From: Melieria omissa | Taxonomy: Eukaryota > Arthropoda > Insecta > Diptera > Ulidiidae | NCBI GenBank assembly: GCA_963971225.1 | Contig: OZ020267.1 | Span: 92,431,648-92,495,647, forward strand | Direction: 5' to 3' | DNA length: 64,000 nt | In this document: one piece after another, positions 20,161-31,600 of the stretch | Layout of the letters: every line of letters begins with the position of its first letter | Position numbering within the stretch: the first letter of the stretch is position 1 | Made by a program: the position numbers and the translations under genes | Notes under the pieces: model-generated | What the model saw: the letters and a program-made list of their open reading frames with translations, nothing else | The model's database searches: none | What the model was told of the DNA's origin: nothing

Positions 20161-21537
20161 CAGATAGTGGACGTCCGGTTGGTCAGCGTCATGCCAGAGG
20201 AAGAGTGGTCTGCGGAGAGGCTACAAAAAGACCAGCGTGAGGATGCGGATCTTGCGAAAATCGTCGAAGGCAAGGAGCAAGGCGCACGTCCAGACTGGCA
20301 GGAGATGGCCGGTGAAAGCCCAATCGCTAAGGCTTACTGGGCACAGTGGAACAGTCTGCGGCTGAAGGAAGGATGCCTGTACCGCGAATGGGAGAGCGCG
20401 GATGGTCGGACCAGCAACTCTCTAATGGTAGTGCCGAAATGCAGAATCAACGAGGTCATCGAGGCATACCATAACGACTCCAGTGGAGGGCACCTGGGTA
20501 TCACCAAAACCGTCGCCAAAATAAAAAGACGATTCTACTGGGTAGGATGTCAGGAGTCTGTAGCCGAGTGGATTAAGAGCTGCGACCGATGTTCAGCCGC
20601 GAAAGGGCCGACAAGAAAATCTCGAGGCCGCATGCAGCAGTACAACGTAGGAGCGCCCTTCGAGCGGATTGCTATGGACGTCGCCGGCCCATTCCCAACC
20701 AGCACTCAAGGCAACAAATATGTGCTGGTTGTAATGGATTATTTCAGCAAATGGCCCGAAGTGTACCCTACTCCTAACCAGGAGGCCACTACGATCTCGG
20801 AAAAACTGGTAAACAACTGGGTAGCCCAGTTCGGAGTTCCGTTGGAGTTGCACTCAGATCAAGGCCGGAATTTCGAGTCTGCGGTATTCAAGGAAGTGTG
20901 TGAGCTACTGGGGATAAAGAAAACTCGTACCACGCCTTTGCACCCACAGTCCGACGGCATAATGGAACGCTTTAACCGGACACTGGAGGAATACCTGCGG
21001 AAAGTGGTAGGCAGGAATCAAAAGGATTGGGACACGCATATCCCCCTGTTCCTGATGGCGTATAGGGCAGCACCGCACGACACGACATCACTCACTCCAG
21101 CCCGAGCAGTGTTCGGCACAGAGTTGCGGTTACCCGCTGACTTGAAGTTCGGGGTAGTCAGCACGACGGGAGGCGCTAAGACGGACTACGTGGCCAATAA
21201 GCAGGCGGAACTGGAGGAAATTCACCAATTTATAAGGGGCCGCACCAAACTGGTCAGCGATAAGGCGAAAACCAGATATGATCTACGGGCCAACTCAGCA
21301 GGGTTCCAAGAAGGCGATCTGGTAATGCTCTACAACCCGCAGCGGAGGAAAGGTTTGTCTCCGAAACTTCAAGCGTCATGGGAAGGACCGTACGAAGTCG
21401 TGACTAGGATTAACGACGTGGTATACAGGATTCACCGTTGCAGCAATAGAGGCTCTAAGCTGAAGGTAGTCCATTTGGAGCGCCTGGCGCCTTATCACAG
21501 CGGAGCCTCGGCACTTGTTCGGGACGAACAAGTCTAA
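20161..21537 (+). CDS. Gypsy copy 2 integrase, intact frame
   Basis: At least 456 codons in the RNase H frame. HHCC finger (YHNDSSGGHLG...WIKSCDRC), D,D-35-E core with D in MDVAGPF, D in HSDQGRNFES and E in SDGIMERFNRTLEE, then a C-terminal domain with SWEGPYEVVTRINDVVYRI. The chromatin-targeting type of C-terminus (chromodomain) is not evident. It would insert the cDNA; here it is cut off from RT by the TAA at 20158-20160. Confidence 0.88.
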   Translation, partial: QIVDVRLVSVMPEEEWSAERLQKDQREDADLAKIVEGKEQGARPDWQEMAGESPIAKAYWAQWNSLRLKEGCLYREWESADGRTSNSLMVVPKCRINEVIEAYHNDSSGGHLGITKTVAKIKRRFYWVGCQESVAEWIKSCDRCSAAKGPTRKSRGRMQQYNVGAPFERIAMDVAGPFPTSTQGNKYVLVVMDYFSKWPEVYPTPNQEATTISEKLVNNWVAQFGVPLELHSDQGRNFESAVFKEVCELLGIKKTRTTPLHPQSDGIMERFNRTLEEYLRKVVGRNQKDWDTHIPLFLMAYRAAPHDTTSLTPARAVFGTELRLPADLKFGVVSTTGGAKTDYVANKQAELEEIHQFIRGRTKLVSDKAKTRYDLRANSAGFQEGDLVMLYNPQRRKGLSPKLQASWEGPYEVVTRINDVVYRIHRCSNRGSKLKVVHLERLAPYHSGASALVRDEQV

Positions 21538-21548
21538 GTGGTGGGCAG

Positions 21549-21997
21549 TGTAACGATAAGACAGTCTGTGGCTGTGCAAAGCAACCCTGCCGCTACGTGC
21601 CGTGCTATAATCCAATCTGGCAACGACGGCCGCGATGGTAACTTTTAGTCCAATCTGGCAACGACGGCCGCGATAATAACTTTTAGTCCAACCTGGCAAT
21701 GATGGACACTTTTAGTCCACTCCGGAATGTGCGGGAACGATCTGCGCGATGGCCTGGCAGGTATAAAAGGCAGCCGGATGCGGCGCAGCGAGTCAGTCTG
21801 GTTTTAACAAGTGAAGTTGCCACACGGAGTGATTAAGCAAATACTTAAGTGTACGAACAGTAAAGTGTAAACTGTGAATAATAAAGTGACTTGTTGGTTT
21901 ATTTTATTGTCTGCGTTTAAGAAACTGACTGTGTTTTATTTTCAAATTACACAATCCAGAGATACGTAACAGACCACTAGACGTAGTATTCGTAACA
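21549..21997 (+). repeat. 3' LTR of Gypsy copy 2
   Basis: 449 bp, ends GTAACA; preceded by the purine-rich AGTGGTGGGCAG that may serve as polypurine tract. Confidence 0.92.
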
Positions 21998-22377
21998 ATA
22001 TTAATGTAATTTTTTTCTTGTACAAATTAAAAAGCCCAGAACAAAGTTTCTTTTGATAAATTGCTTCAAAAACTTTAACGTAATAGTAATGTTGTGCATC
22101 TTTATAAATCATAATAAGTATTAAAAATATGTTTTTATTCATTTTTATTGGCAACACAAACGCACGACACTATGATTTAATCAAAACATGATGAATGTGT
22201 TCAGGAGAACATTTTTGTATTCACTATTCAGTATCTTTGAAGCGACTGCATTGACTGAAATAATTTAAATGAAATCATAACCATTACAAATATTTCCCAT
22301 TTAAATACATTTCTATATTCACCATCGATAGCAAAACTTTCATCCCTGTCTTATAATTATTTTACAACTTTCACCAC
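21998..22377. other. No gene recognised
   Basis: AT-rich spacer right of Gypsy copy 2. Only short chance ORFs; nothing repeated elsewhere in the window that I noticed. Confidence 0.4.
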
Positions 22378-22528
22378 CAGGCGCGGATTCAGAAAAATAT
22401 TTCGGGGGGGTTTCAAAAAGTAATTCTTTAATATTTGTTAAATGCCTTTTAATTTGTATGCAGTTTTATAGGTGATCCAAATATTTCGGGGGTTTCAACC
22501 CCCAAAACACCCACTGAATCCGCCACTG
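22378..22528. mobile_element. hAT-type MITE with 8-bp TSD
   Basis: 151 bp with ends CAGGCGCGGATTCAG and CTGAATCCGCCACTG and inner copies of AAATATTTCGGGGG. Exact 8-bp duplication TTCACCAC at 22370-22377 and 22529-22536. The CAG(T/G)G-CGGATTCAG terminus is typical of hAT MITEs. Confidence 0.82.
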
Positions 22529-23894
22529 TTCACCACACACTGTCAAATTTTTCACCACGATGCGCAAATAACCTCATTTGTTTATTGAAAAAATGTCACG
22601 GAAAGTCGCGCAAAATCAAGGAAAATTTGCAAACTGGCCCAAAATGCAGTGATTGCAGCGTTGCCTGCGAATGGTTCAGTGCCACATCGTTTGCAATCAT
22701 GTATCATATCTAAATCGTATTATCACTTTCATGTCAGCCGCATTGCGCACCAGTTGCCGGTGCAGCCAGCAGACTAGCTCGCTGAGTTTTGTCATTTATG
22801 TCATTATGCCATTTATACCAATTCCATGATGAAATAACCTATTATTTATTTTAAATTATTGTTGAAATTATTTTATCATGTTCCAATTCCAGTTCTAAGC
22901 AAAATTTGAAATAAAATTTCAAATTTCAGCCAACAATTATTTGTGGTGAATATATATGTCCAGGCAGAGTTGTTTTTGAAGAGCCAACAAAGTAAATTAA
23001 AATTTGTCCATAAATTATGCTGAAAATCAACTGATTTATGGGAATTTCGTTTAACTTCCATTTTCCTGGTGATAGCAATATAAAATATCAGCGCTTCTTA
23101 TGTAAAATCGTCTTAAATTACATATAAGGAATTCATTTAAACCGCAGTTTTTCAGTAATTTTCATGTGCATGCAGTGCTGCCACATTCTGTACTTATTCA
23201 CCACGATTTCAATTTTATACGTGAACAACAATTTGACAGTTCTTGTCATACAGACTCGACGTCTGGTTGTCAAAGAGTGGCGCTACTTGGGATTTGCTTT
23301 GCACCAGCGATCATCAATCAGTCATAGTCGGGACGCGACACCGTCAGCAGTGAATTTGTATACTTGGTAATATTGTGTAAATAAAATAGTGAATTTGTTG
23401 AAGTACAGTGTGTTTAATTAAAAAGTGCTGGTGAACACTAACTCCACCAAAATGCACTTGAAAAAAGTCGACCGTCTTTAGCCACGGATGGTGGCTAAAG
23501 CTGGTGAGCGCGCTCCACAAAATTCTTCGGAACCGGACGAACCATTTTTTGTCTTTAACACTAGAATGTGCAACTGGGCTTTTCCAGGCCCATTTTGACT
23601 TTGGGTAGCCGCCAAATTTTTTCCATAGCTCTGATCGCCGAAATATTTCATGCCAACTACCGCTAATGTTTTCTAAACGAAACGAAACCAACAAAAGTTT
23701 ATTTGCACCGATGTTGTAGAACAAACATGGCCACTTTATGTGTGTAGGCGCTAAGTGGAGCACCTGGGCCTGGCGAGGCCCATTCCTAAATATATGACAA
23801 ATGTACCTAAAATGTACGTAAGCCGTTAAACAAAAATTATTCAAACACGAGCCACCATGTTTGGTAACTTTACTACAATGTATGTATGCAGTGG
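22529..23894. other. Intergenic sequence with repeat scraps; no gene
   Basis: 23174-23300 is an inverted relative of 9228-9310 (shared GAGTGGCGCTACTTGGGATT and CCACATTCTGTAC). Around 23555-23829 two TTAA sites bracket 267 bp with internal palindromes (CTGGGCTTTTCCAGGCCC; GGGCCTGGCGAGGCCC), which hints at a piggyBac-like MITE, but the ends do not match each other well. The 236-codon minus-strand ORF at 23344-24054 shows no domain and spans several elements. Confidence 0.4.
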
Positions 23895-24134
23895 GTAAAA
23901 ATAACGGGAAACTCGTTTTCTCTTTCGGTGGCTGTTCTCTCAGCTGGAAATGGCAAACCTCTGAGAGTAAAAATTGCCTATGAAAAAGCTCCCAACCTGC
24001 CGTTCGGAACCGGCATAAAACTGTAGGTCCCTTCCACCCGCGTACAAAATTCACACGTACAACACGGGTGGTTGCGGGAAGCTAGGCCTTAGTCTCGCGT
24101 AAGCGGGCTGTCGTGCCAATCAATTATTATTATT
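23895..24134 (+). mobile_element. 5'-truncated non-LTR retrotransposon copy A
   Basis: 240 bp ending in (ATT)n, with an exact 13-bp TSD ATGTATGCAGTGG (23882-23894, 24135-24147). The 5' part encodes the end of a protein (KIAYEKAPNLPFGTGIKL then stop) and the rest is 3' UTR. The same protein end and UTR occur, inverted, at 35771-36068. The family is not identified; a TTA-type tail recalls I-clade elements. Confidence 0.75.
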
Positions 24135-24147
24135 ATGTATGCAGTGG

Positions 24148-24984
24148 CGCACGCAATCTGCTTACGCGGATTGAAAAAATCGATTTTTTTTGCATTTTTT
24201 GAATATAGAGGATATAAGGAATACGTCTTATAAACGGTTTCGTGAAAAACACATTCCTTCTTGGGTTTTCGAAGCTGGAAACATAGCCGCCTCCAGCCGT
24301 TTCGAGCATTTCCGTTATCTTTAAACGCATTTTCCCGAAAATCACCTTTTTTATACTTTGTGGTATGACTTCTACAAGTAATTTTCATCGGATTTGACTA
24401 ATTTTTTTTTTTCACTTCTTCATAAAACACTTCTCTATGCTTCTCTGAGTACGATTTTTGAAATTTTGTTTTGTTCAATTTTTATGGCCCTCAACAGGTC
24501 AAAAAACGTGGTTGAAAATACCGTATAATTTGAAAAATTTTAAAAATTAAAAAAATCGTACTCGGAGAAGCACAGCCAACGTAAAACTGAAAATAAATTT
24601 ATTTAACTTTTCACATTTCAGACAACTGTGCGGGTGGATGTCATACCACAGAGTTGACTCGGACACTTTCGTCAGTACTAGTTTGACCACTTCTCAAAGG
24701 CGCAGGATTCACCACACACATAAGGCATTTGTCATTTTGCAAGTTTAAACATGTACAAAAATAATAAAAAAATTTTTCAAATATCTTGTATAGTTTCCTT
24801 ACAATTAATTTCCAAAAATAGACTAAAATTCCGGGCGCGTAAGCAGAAGACCTCCTTAATTATATCTGTTTGTTACAAAAAATGCGGCTGGAAAATGTCC
24901 CTTCGAATAATGTTAGGCTCAAAAGTTATGTGTGAAATCCTGTGTGTCACATTGTGTATATGTTACGTTGTTATTTATCGTAAA
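24148..24984. other. Intergenic; contains a hairpin repeat
   Basis: TTGTGGTATGAC (about 24357) and GTCATACCACAGAG (about 24632) face each other, and inside them TGCTTCTCTGAGTACGATTT and its inverse pair again, so about 300 bp can fold back. This is probably a small unclassified inverted-repeat element. No gene seen; ORF 24751-25128 has no domain and runs into an LTR. Confidence 0.45.
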
Positions 24985-25271
24985 TGTCGCAAGGCAATAA
25001 AACAAATCAAGTTAATTGAAAACGAACATCCCCGCTGTGCGGTATATATTATTTTTATGCACAACTCAAAGACAATTGTTCAAGACAATAAACACTTAAG
25101 ACAGTTATTTCAGACAATTAGCACTTAAGACAATTTCCAGACATCTATTACTGTTAAACAATTGATGTTTGCCTGTCCTCTTTCACTTGACGACTGAATC
25201 TCCTCAGCCATCGCGTTGCCAGCCTGCGCCCAAAACGTATAATCGGACAGGGCTTGGCTGTGCTGCCAACA
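24985..25271 (-). repeat. 3' LTR of BEL 2
   Basis: Plus-strand ends TGTCGCAAGG and GTGCTGCCAACA, 287 bp. It carries several ACAATTNNNNACTTAAGACA-like direct repeats. Confidence 0.88.
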
Positions 25272-26604
25272 TCCCACCCCCCGTGGATCCTTGCGGGGAT
25301 TCACCAACCTCCAAAACGGCTAGTTTACTTGCTGGTCGACGCAATCGTCCACGGCTCGTCCGAACCTCGGCGGTGCGTACCTGCCCGTCTTTGGCAGTGA
25401 ACACCGTCTCCACAACCCCTGTTTGCCACTGGCTTCGTGGCATGCCAGGGTCACATACCAGCATCAGCTGGCCGGGCTTCAATGGGCTGACATCCTTCCT
25501 CCACTTAGGACGCTGTAGCAGTTGGGGCAGGTATTCGGTTACCCACCGCTTCCACAGCCGATCCTTAATGTTCTGTGCGATTCACCACTGTTTTCGCAGG
25601 CACACCGCTTCCTCATCCGGTTTAGGCGTTTGCGTGGAATTCAGGCAACCGATCAGAAAATGACTCGGCGTCAGTGGTTCATCGTCACCAGGCTTCAACG
25701 GCAAGTCGGTTAATGGGCGGCCGTTAACAATAGATTCGACTTCGATGACCACGCTCCGGAACGTTTCTACTCTCGGCGCTTCTTCCTTTAGCGCCTTCGC
25801 CAGTAAGCGTTTGACACAGCCTATTAGCCTCTCCCAGCAGCCTACTGCATTCGGATTGCCTGGGCAGTTGAAAACCCATTCAATCCTCTCTTGCGCCATG
25901 TGCCGTTCTACCTCGCCAAAATCAAATAAACGGATTTCCGGCAGGAGTTCCTTTTGTGCTCCCACAAAATTTATGCCATTATCGCTGCGAATTTTCACTG
26001 GCGTACCACGTCGGTTAATAAAATTTCGAAAACATAGCAGAAAGCTATCCGTTGACAGGTCGTCGACCACCTCCAAAGGTATGGCGCGCGTCGTCAGACA
26101 TGTAAACAACGCTATCCAGCGTTTCTCTCGGCTGCGTCGTACTGCTACATAAAATGGACCGCAGTAATCGACCCCTGTATAACTGAATGGGCGCACATAC
26201 GGTGTAAGGCGCTCAAACGGCAGCTGGCCCATGAGTTGCACCTCCGGCTTGGCACGGTCCCGAATGCACGTCGGACAGCTTGACTTGACGGACTTCAACA
26301 AGGCTCTGGCGTGCAGCACCCAGAACTTCTGCCGCAACTCGTTGATTACCAGATGGTCGTTTTGGTGATGCCTCTTCTGATGGTAGTGGGTCATCAAAAG
26401 ACGCGAAACATGGTGACTCTGTGGCATAATTATTGGGCGCCGCGCGGACGCGGCAAGCAAAAGGCGGCGTCGATTCTCCCATTGACGCGAAGTAGACCAT
26501 CCTTCAGATACGGCGTCAACTGGCTTAAGCTATTGGATTTTGGCAGGCAGCGTCCTGTGCTCAACAAGAGTATCTCGTCAGCGTACACCTCTTGTGTACA
26601 GAGC
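25204..26604 (-). pseudogene. BEL 2 integrase (3' portion)
   Basis: HHCC and DDE core in 25582-26460: LLMTHYHQKRHHQND, SSCPTCIRDRA, FSYTGVDYCGPFYV, LEVVDDLSTDSF, KIRSDNGINFVGA, NAVGCWERLIG. The C-terminal DUF5641-like segment (GQLMLVCDPGMPRSQWQTGV) is at 25204-25482 in another frame. The 5' side is interrupted at 26604 by the non-LTR element. Confidence 0.85.
25972..26604 (-). repeat. 633-bp target duplication, left copy
   Basis: Plus-strand sequence from TATGCCATTATCGCTGCG to GTGTACAGAGC recurs at 32283-32915 with a constant offset of 6311. Conceptual translations of both copies are identical wherever I compared them. It is part of the BEL 2 integrase/RNase H region. Confidence 0.93.
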
Positions 26605-26666
26605 TTGGGATGTAGTGCAGGTCGCCTCCTCGGTGCATCCTGGGTAACGCTAAATGACCTGCCTGA

Positions 26667-26685
26667 CCCCCCCCCCCCCCCCCCC
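26667..26685 (+). repeat. Poly-C run in the non-LTR 5' UTR
   Basis: Nineteen consecutive C residues between GCCTGA and GATATACG, 413 bp before ORF1. True length may vary, since homopolymers are error-prone in assemblies. Confidence 0.85.
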
Positions 26686-27097
26686 GATATACGTATCGGT
26701 TGATAAGACCCTGTTTTCGTCTCTGGACTTTTCTCTCTCCTCCTGTTTGGATATTGTTTGCTTTTGGGCCGGTGGTCGTGGTATTCTGTTACCTGAGTAC
26801 ACTGGAGTGACACCCAGTGGAAATGGCTTCCAGGCTAATGCCACGGCTGCCTCCGTCCCGTTAAAACCCTGGCAGGCCTCGTGGTACGTTCAATGCCCGT
26901 CGCCGTTGAGTTGGTGGCGTAGGCGTCAGTTGAGTTTCACTCCTGACTTGCACTGGATCTGGCTCTGAGCAGTTGACCCCATAAGGGCAGCTGCCAACCC
27001 TTCGCATGGCCTCACTGCTTGCATAGATAACCATGGGATCCTATAGTGACTACGCAATCGGGCGGCGATAGCGGCCACGAGTGGGGACCCAACAGCC

Positions 27098-28612
27098 ATG
27101 AATTCTAAAAATTCGAACACACCTAAGCCCAACCCACAGGGGACGCGCGCGCCTAGCCTGAAAGGGGGGCGCACGTCGATTCCCCAGGGGACTCGCCCGC
27201 TTAACCCGCAAAGGGAGCGGAAACCCGCCTCTGCAGCTAGGGCTCCAATAGCTAGGCAGCAGCAGGTCAGCTCCAAGGGCCACCCCTCCTCTTCGGGCAA
27301 CGCGTCCGCTACCAGGCAGCAACCGCCGGGCGACCGTGTCTTGCCCCCAAAGCCCGTAATTGCTCAGGACGGCAGACCTTCGGCGAAAAGCCCGGCACTT
27401 GCCTCGGCGAAAAGCCCGGCACTTGCTCCGGCGAAAAGCCCGGCTCAGCCCGCCCCTGTAGCCTCCCACAGCGCCGCCCCCTCTTCAGGCGCAAGCTCTT
27501 CCGTCACCCCCTCCACGCGGGCCTACCGCACCAGGAAGACGGCCTACAAGGTCCTCCGTAGGCTGGAGAAGATCCCGCCGGGAGATCTCTCGGAGAGGGA
27601 TCAGGCCTCATTAGATTGGGCGAGGAGAAACATTCACACCAAGAATGCCTCGCCTCACTCCCTTCAGTCTGCCTCCAAGCGACAGAGGTCGCAGGAGCAG
27701 CAGCTACCTCCGCAGGTGACTCAGGCCAACAAGAGGCCGAGGCTGGCGGCACCGGCTCCGACGTCTGGTCGGTCCTTTAGCGACGTCATTAAGGGTAACT
27801 TGGTATGGGCCCTGGTCGACGCTAACCACGCGGATGGAGCTATCTCCGCTGAAAAATGGCGGACAGTCAGGTCAGCCCTACTGTCTGTCTACGACGAGGT
27901 TCTAGCAGCGAACCCAGGTCCCCCTCCCAAGTGTAGGGACGCAGGCTGGCACCAAGGCCGGGTGAAGCTGATGGCCTGCTCCGACCAGCGCTCTGCGGAC
28001 CTGTTCCGGTTGGCAGTGGGCAAGCTGGGAGAAGTCTGGCCAGGTGCCAGCCTGCGCGCGGTGCCCCGGGATGAGATCCCCAGCAGACCGCGCTCCAAGA
28101 CCTGGGTTCCTGCTGAACCATCGGACCCAGCGGCAATTTTGCATTACCTCCGGGCCGGCAATCCGGAGCTCCCCACGCAAAACTGGAAGGTGGCGTGGGT
28201 CAGCGAACCGCGTGGCTCTCTGAGGGAAGCCATGATTATCCTTAACAAGGAATCCCTCAAGCCACTTGCCGCTACCGGAGGCGTAGTCAGTTATGGCTTT
28301 GACTCGGTCACATTGCGGGTTTACCGAGGCGACCAGTCCCCATCGGATCTGCAGAGCCTATCAGGGGCTACACCGGGGCCTTCTGCGGCGCCCCCTGTCC
28401 ACGACACCGCTTCCGAAGACGGCGCCGACAGCGTTGTCTCCGAGTCGGAGATGATCGGCGCATTCTTCGAAGGCCTGGAGGTGAGGACCGACGTCGATCC
28501 TGAGGACGAGAACATCTCTCTGTCCGACCTGGACGACATCTTCGCCGGGAAGGAGGACGGCGACGCAACGGTAGTCGGCGCTCCTGGGGATGGTGGGGAT
28601 ACTTCAAATTAA
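27098..28612 (+). CDS. Non-LTR ORF1 (nucleic-acid-binding Gag-like protein)
   Basis: 504 codons. The first ~130 residues are a Pro/Ser/Ala/Lys-rich disordered stretch with a repeated SAKSPALAxA unit. Next come a basic helix (RTRKTAYKVLRRLEKIP) and a C-terminal domain (SDVIKGNLVWALVDANH...WHQGRVKLMACSDQRSADLF...VAWVSEP) that resembles DUF4780 found in ORF1 of LOA-like insect elements. An acidic tail closes it. I see no CCHC knuckles. ORF1 proteins coat the RNA and help target-primed reverse transcription. The start ATG lies soon after the 5' UTR, and the end overlaps ORF2, suggesting coupled translation. Confidence 0.85.
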   Translation: MNSKNSNTPKPNPQGTRAPSLKGGRTSIPQGTRPLNPQRERKPASAARAPIARQQQVSSKGHPSSSGNASATRQQPPGDRVLPPKPVIAQDGRPSAKSPALASAKSPALAPAKSPAQPAPVASHSAAPSSGASSSVTPSTRAYRTRKTAYKVLRRLEKIPPGDLSERDQASLDWARRNIHTKNASPHSLQSASKRQRSQEQQLPPQVTQANKRPRLAAPAPTSGRSFSDVIKGNLVWALVDANHADGAISAEKWRTVRSALLSVYDEVLAANPGPPPKCRDAGWHQGRVKLMACSDQRSADLFRLAVGKLGEVWPGASLRAVPRDEIPSRPRSKTWVPAEPSDPAAILHYLRAGNPELPTQNWKVAWVSEPRGSLREAMIILNKESLKPLAATGGVVSYGFDSVTLRVYRGDQSPSDLQSLSGATPGPSAAPPVHDTASEDGADSVVSESEMIGAFFEGLEVRTDVDPEDENISLSDLDDIFAGKEDGDATVVGAPGDGGDTSN

Positions 28613-31600
28613 TCTCCACCACTCCAAGGCGGCTTCGGCTGCCCTTCTCCTCCGCCTGGCATCCAGCAGGGAGGACGTTGTGCTAGTCCAGGAGCCATGG
28701 ATCGTCGATGATCGGGTTCGAGGACTCAGCCTCAATGGGTACAGGACTGTATCCCACCACGGCGCAGGTAAAATTAGAGCCTGCACCCTCATTAGAGACA
28801 CCTTTAATGCCTCTCTTCTTCCTAGGTACTGCGACGGGGATTGCGTGGCCATAGCAGCTGAGATACACTCCCGGGCGTACTGGATCGTATCCAGCTATAT
28901 GGCACACGACCACGAGCCTACACCTCCTTACGGGCCTCTGGGGGAGGTGACTGCAGCAGCTAACGAGCGAGGCATTCCGCTCATCATCGGGGCGGACGCC
29001 AACGCACACCACGATGCCTGGGGAAGCAGCGACCAGAACGAACGGGGTGAGTCGCTTTTTCAATTTATATTGAATACTAACCTAGGTATTGCTAACAGAG
29101 GTAGGGAACCTACATTTCTTACCGCTACTCGGAGGGAGGTTCTGGACGTCACACTGACCAACGCGCTCTCTGGGCACCTGGTCAGGGACTGGCGGGTTTT
29201 GGAGGAGTGCTCCTTCTCTGACCACCGGTACATCAGTTTCCGCTTGGATCTGAGCACACCGGCCAGACCCCCCTTCCGCAATAAGCGTAGGACAAATTGG
29301 GAGATTTTCCGTTTGTCCCTTTCGTCTAGTTTACCCTTATCTCCACCGCGTCTCTTGTGTCCTGGAGACATTGAGACCGCGGTGGCCGCTTTAACTGATT
29401 CACTCAGTCGTGCTTCGGCTGCTGCTTGCAAGCCTAGGGCATACCGGGGCAAGGCAAAACCACCTTGGTGGAACGCCGAAATTGCTAGATTACGGCGCGT
29501 GTGCAGGCGCTCTTTCAACGCGGCCAAGAGGAATAACACCTGGGACGCGTACAGATCTGACCTCAGAGCCTTCAAGCAGGAGGTCAGACGGGCAAAGAGG
29601 GAATCGTGGGAATCTTTCTGCGGCGGTATCGAAAAAGTCTCTGACATCGGCCGACTCCGCAAGATTCTCAGCAGCTCCCCATCTATTCCCACAACCATTC
29701 AGAAGGCAAACAGTGACTGGACGGAGTCCAGTGGGGAAACCCTAGAAGTGTTAGTAGACGCGCACTTTCCGGGGAATTCCCCCCCTTATGCCGAAGCGGT
29801 AACTCCTGAGGAACCACATTCGTGGTCCTTAACGGACGTCCGCATTGATAACACCATGGTTACGTGGGCTATTAGCTCCTTCGAGCCTTTTAAATCTCCG
29901 GGACCGGACGGCGTCATCCCGGCTGAATTGCAGCAAACCGCGGATTCGACGGTGCCGTGGCTCGTTGAAATCTTTAGGTCATGCTTAGAATGGGGATACA
30001 TCCCCCTCCCATGGCGGGAGGTGGATGTCGTCTTCATTCCTAAGGCCGGGAAGACCTCGCACGCCAAAGCAAAGGACTTCAGGCCAATAAGCCTGACATC
30101 GTTTCTCCTGAAGACCCTCGAGAGGATACTCGACGTCCATATCAGGAGCCTTATCGATCCAACCCTTCTCTCTGAGTCGCAACATGCCTACACAAGGGGT
30201 AGGTCGGTTGAATCTGCGTTGCACTCCCTAGTCGACTACATAGACAAGTCGCTAACATACAAAGAGTACACCCTTGTGTCTTTTATAGACATAGAGGGCG
30301 CATTTAATAATGTCTGCCCTCTTGCGATAGGAGTGGCTCTTTCGGATCTCGGCGTTGACAGTAAACTGGTAGGCTTCATCAGCGCCCTACTTAGCAGCCG
30401 CTGCATCAACTCCACGTTGGGAACGGCGTATCTTCGCAGGTCAGTCACCAGGGGAACCCCCCAGGGGGGCGTTCTGTCGCCACTCCTGTGGAACCTAACC
30501 CTGAACAGACTGCTTGTCAACCTGGCGGCTGTTGGCTGCAAGGTCGTGGCCTATGCCGACGATGTTGCGATGGCCATAGCTGGCAAATTTCCGAGTGTGC
30601 TCTCCGAGCGGATGAATCACTTCCTGGACATCCTCACCTCATGGAGCTACTCCTGTGGCCTTACGGCCAACCCGGAAAAGACGGATCTTGTTCTTTTTAC
30701 AAGGAGATATAAGGTCCCGTCTTTCAGACTTCCCGCCCTAAATGGTACCCCGCTCAAACTGAGTAAGGAGGTGAAATACCTGGGGCTCATACTAGACTCC
30801 AAGCTAACTTGGAGCGTAAACATCGCTGAAAGGGCAAAAAGAGCCTCCAGGGCCATCTACTGTTGTAAACGGGCAGTGGGGGCAAGATGGGGGCTTCAGC
30901 CTCGCGTTGTTATGTGGCTCTATGAGGCAGTGGTTGAGCCAATCCTCCTCTACGGCGCTGTTGTATGGTGGCCCGCGGCGGCTAGCCGAGCTAACCTGAA
31001 TCAGCTCGACAGAGTCAGGAGACTAGCTGCCACCCTCATAACAGGAGCCATCCGTTCTGCGCCTACCAAGGCGCTTTTTGTTATGCTCAATTGGGTCCCC
31101 TCGACCCTACTAGTAAGGCAGTCCGCAAAAACTGCCGCTGTACGGTTGAATGCCATACGCAGTTGGGCACGGGCGGACTTAGGCCACTCTAGAATTCTCG
31201 GGCTGGATCTTCCAACCCCGACACAGACCGACTACATAGTCCTTCCCCCTAGTTTCGAGCGCAAGTTCACTATAGGGATCCCCAGCAGGAACGACTGGTC
31301 AGAGGACCGTTGCTCACTGCCAGACGTCGTCGAAATCTTCACAGACGGCTCTAAACTTGAGGATAGAGTCGGGTGTGGGGTTTTCTGCGACCAACTGGGG
31401 GCCAGCATTACTGCTCGGCTCCCTGACCACTGTAGCGTCTTCCAAGCGGAGACCATGGCAATACTGCTGGCTGTGGACCGGTTGCGATCGCAACCCCCCA
31501 TTCCCTCGGCTATATGTATTTTCTCGGATAGCCAGGCTGCAATTAAATCCTTGAAAGGTATTTATACCTCCTCCAAACTGGTAGCAAAGTGCCGCGCCGC

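Larger units (their letters stand above)
15890..21997 (+). mobile_element. Gypsy LTR retrotransposon copy 2 (complete structure)
   Basis: 6,108 bp with 449-bp LTRs, exact 4-bp TSD ATAT (15886-15889, 21998-22001), primer-binding site, gag, protease, RT, RNase H and integrase. No envelope gene follows integrase. The LTRs differ at only about three positions, so insertion was recent, yet gag and pol carry frameshifts and three stops. Confidence 0.94.

Noticed and set aside
23344..24054. 236-codon minus-strand ORF
   Set aside because: No domain, odd composition, and it spans a non-LTR copy, its duplication and possible piggyBac-like palindromes, so it is a chance frame.
25745..26152. Plus-strand ORFs in BEL 2 integrase (also 26311-26703, 32622-33053)
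   Set aside because: Antisense shadows of the integrase frame; identical shadows appear in both halves of the 633-bp duplication.
28683..29698. Minus-strand ORFs inside the non-LTR ORF2
   Set aside because: G+C-rich coding sequence leaves the opposite strand open; the plus strand carries all catalytic motifs.
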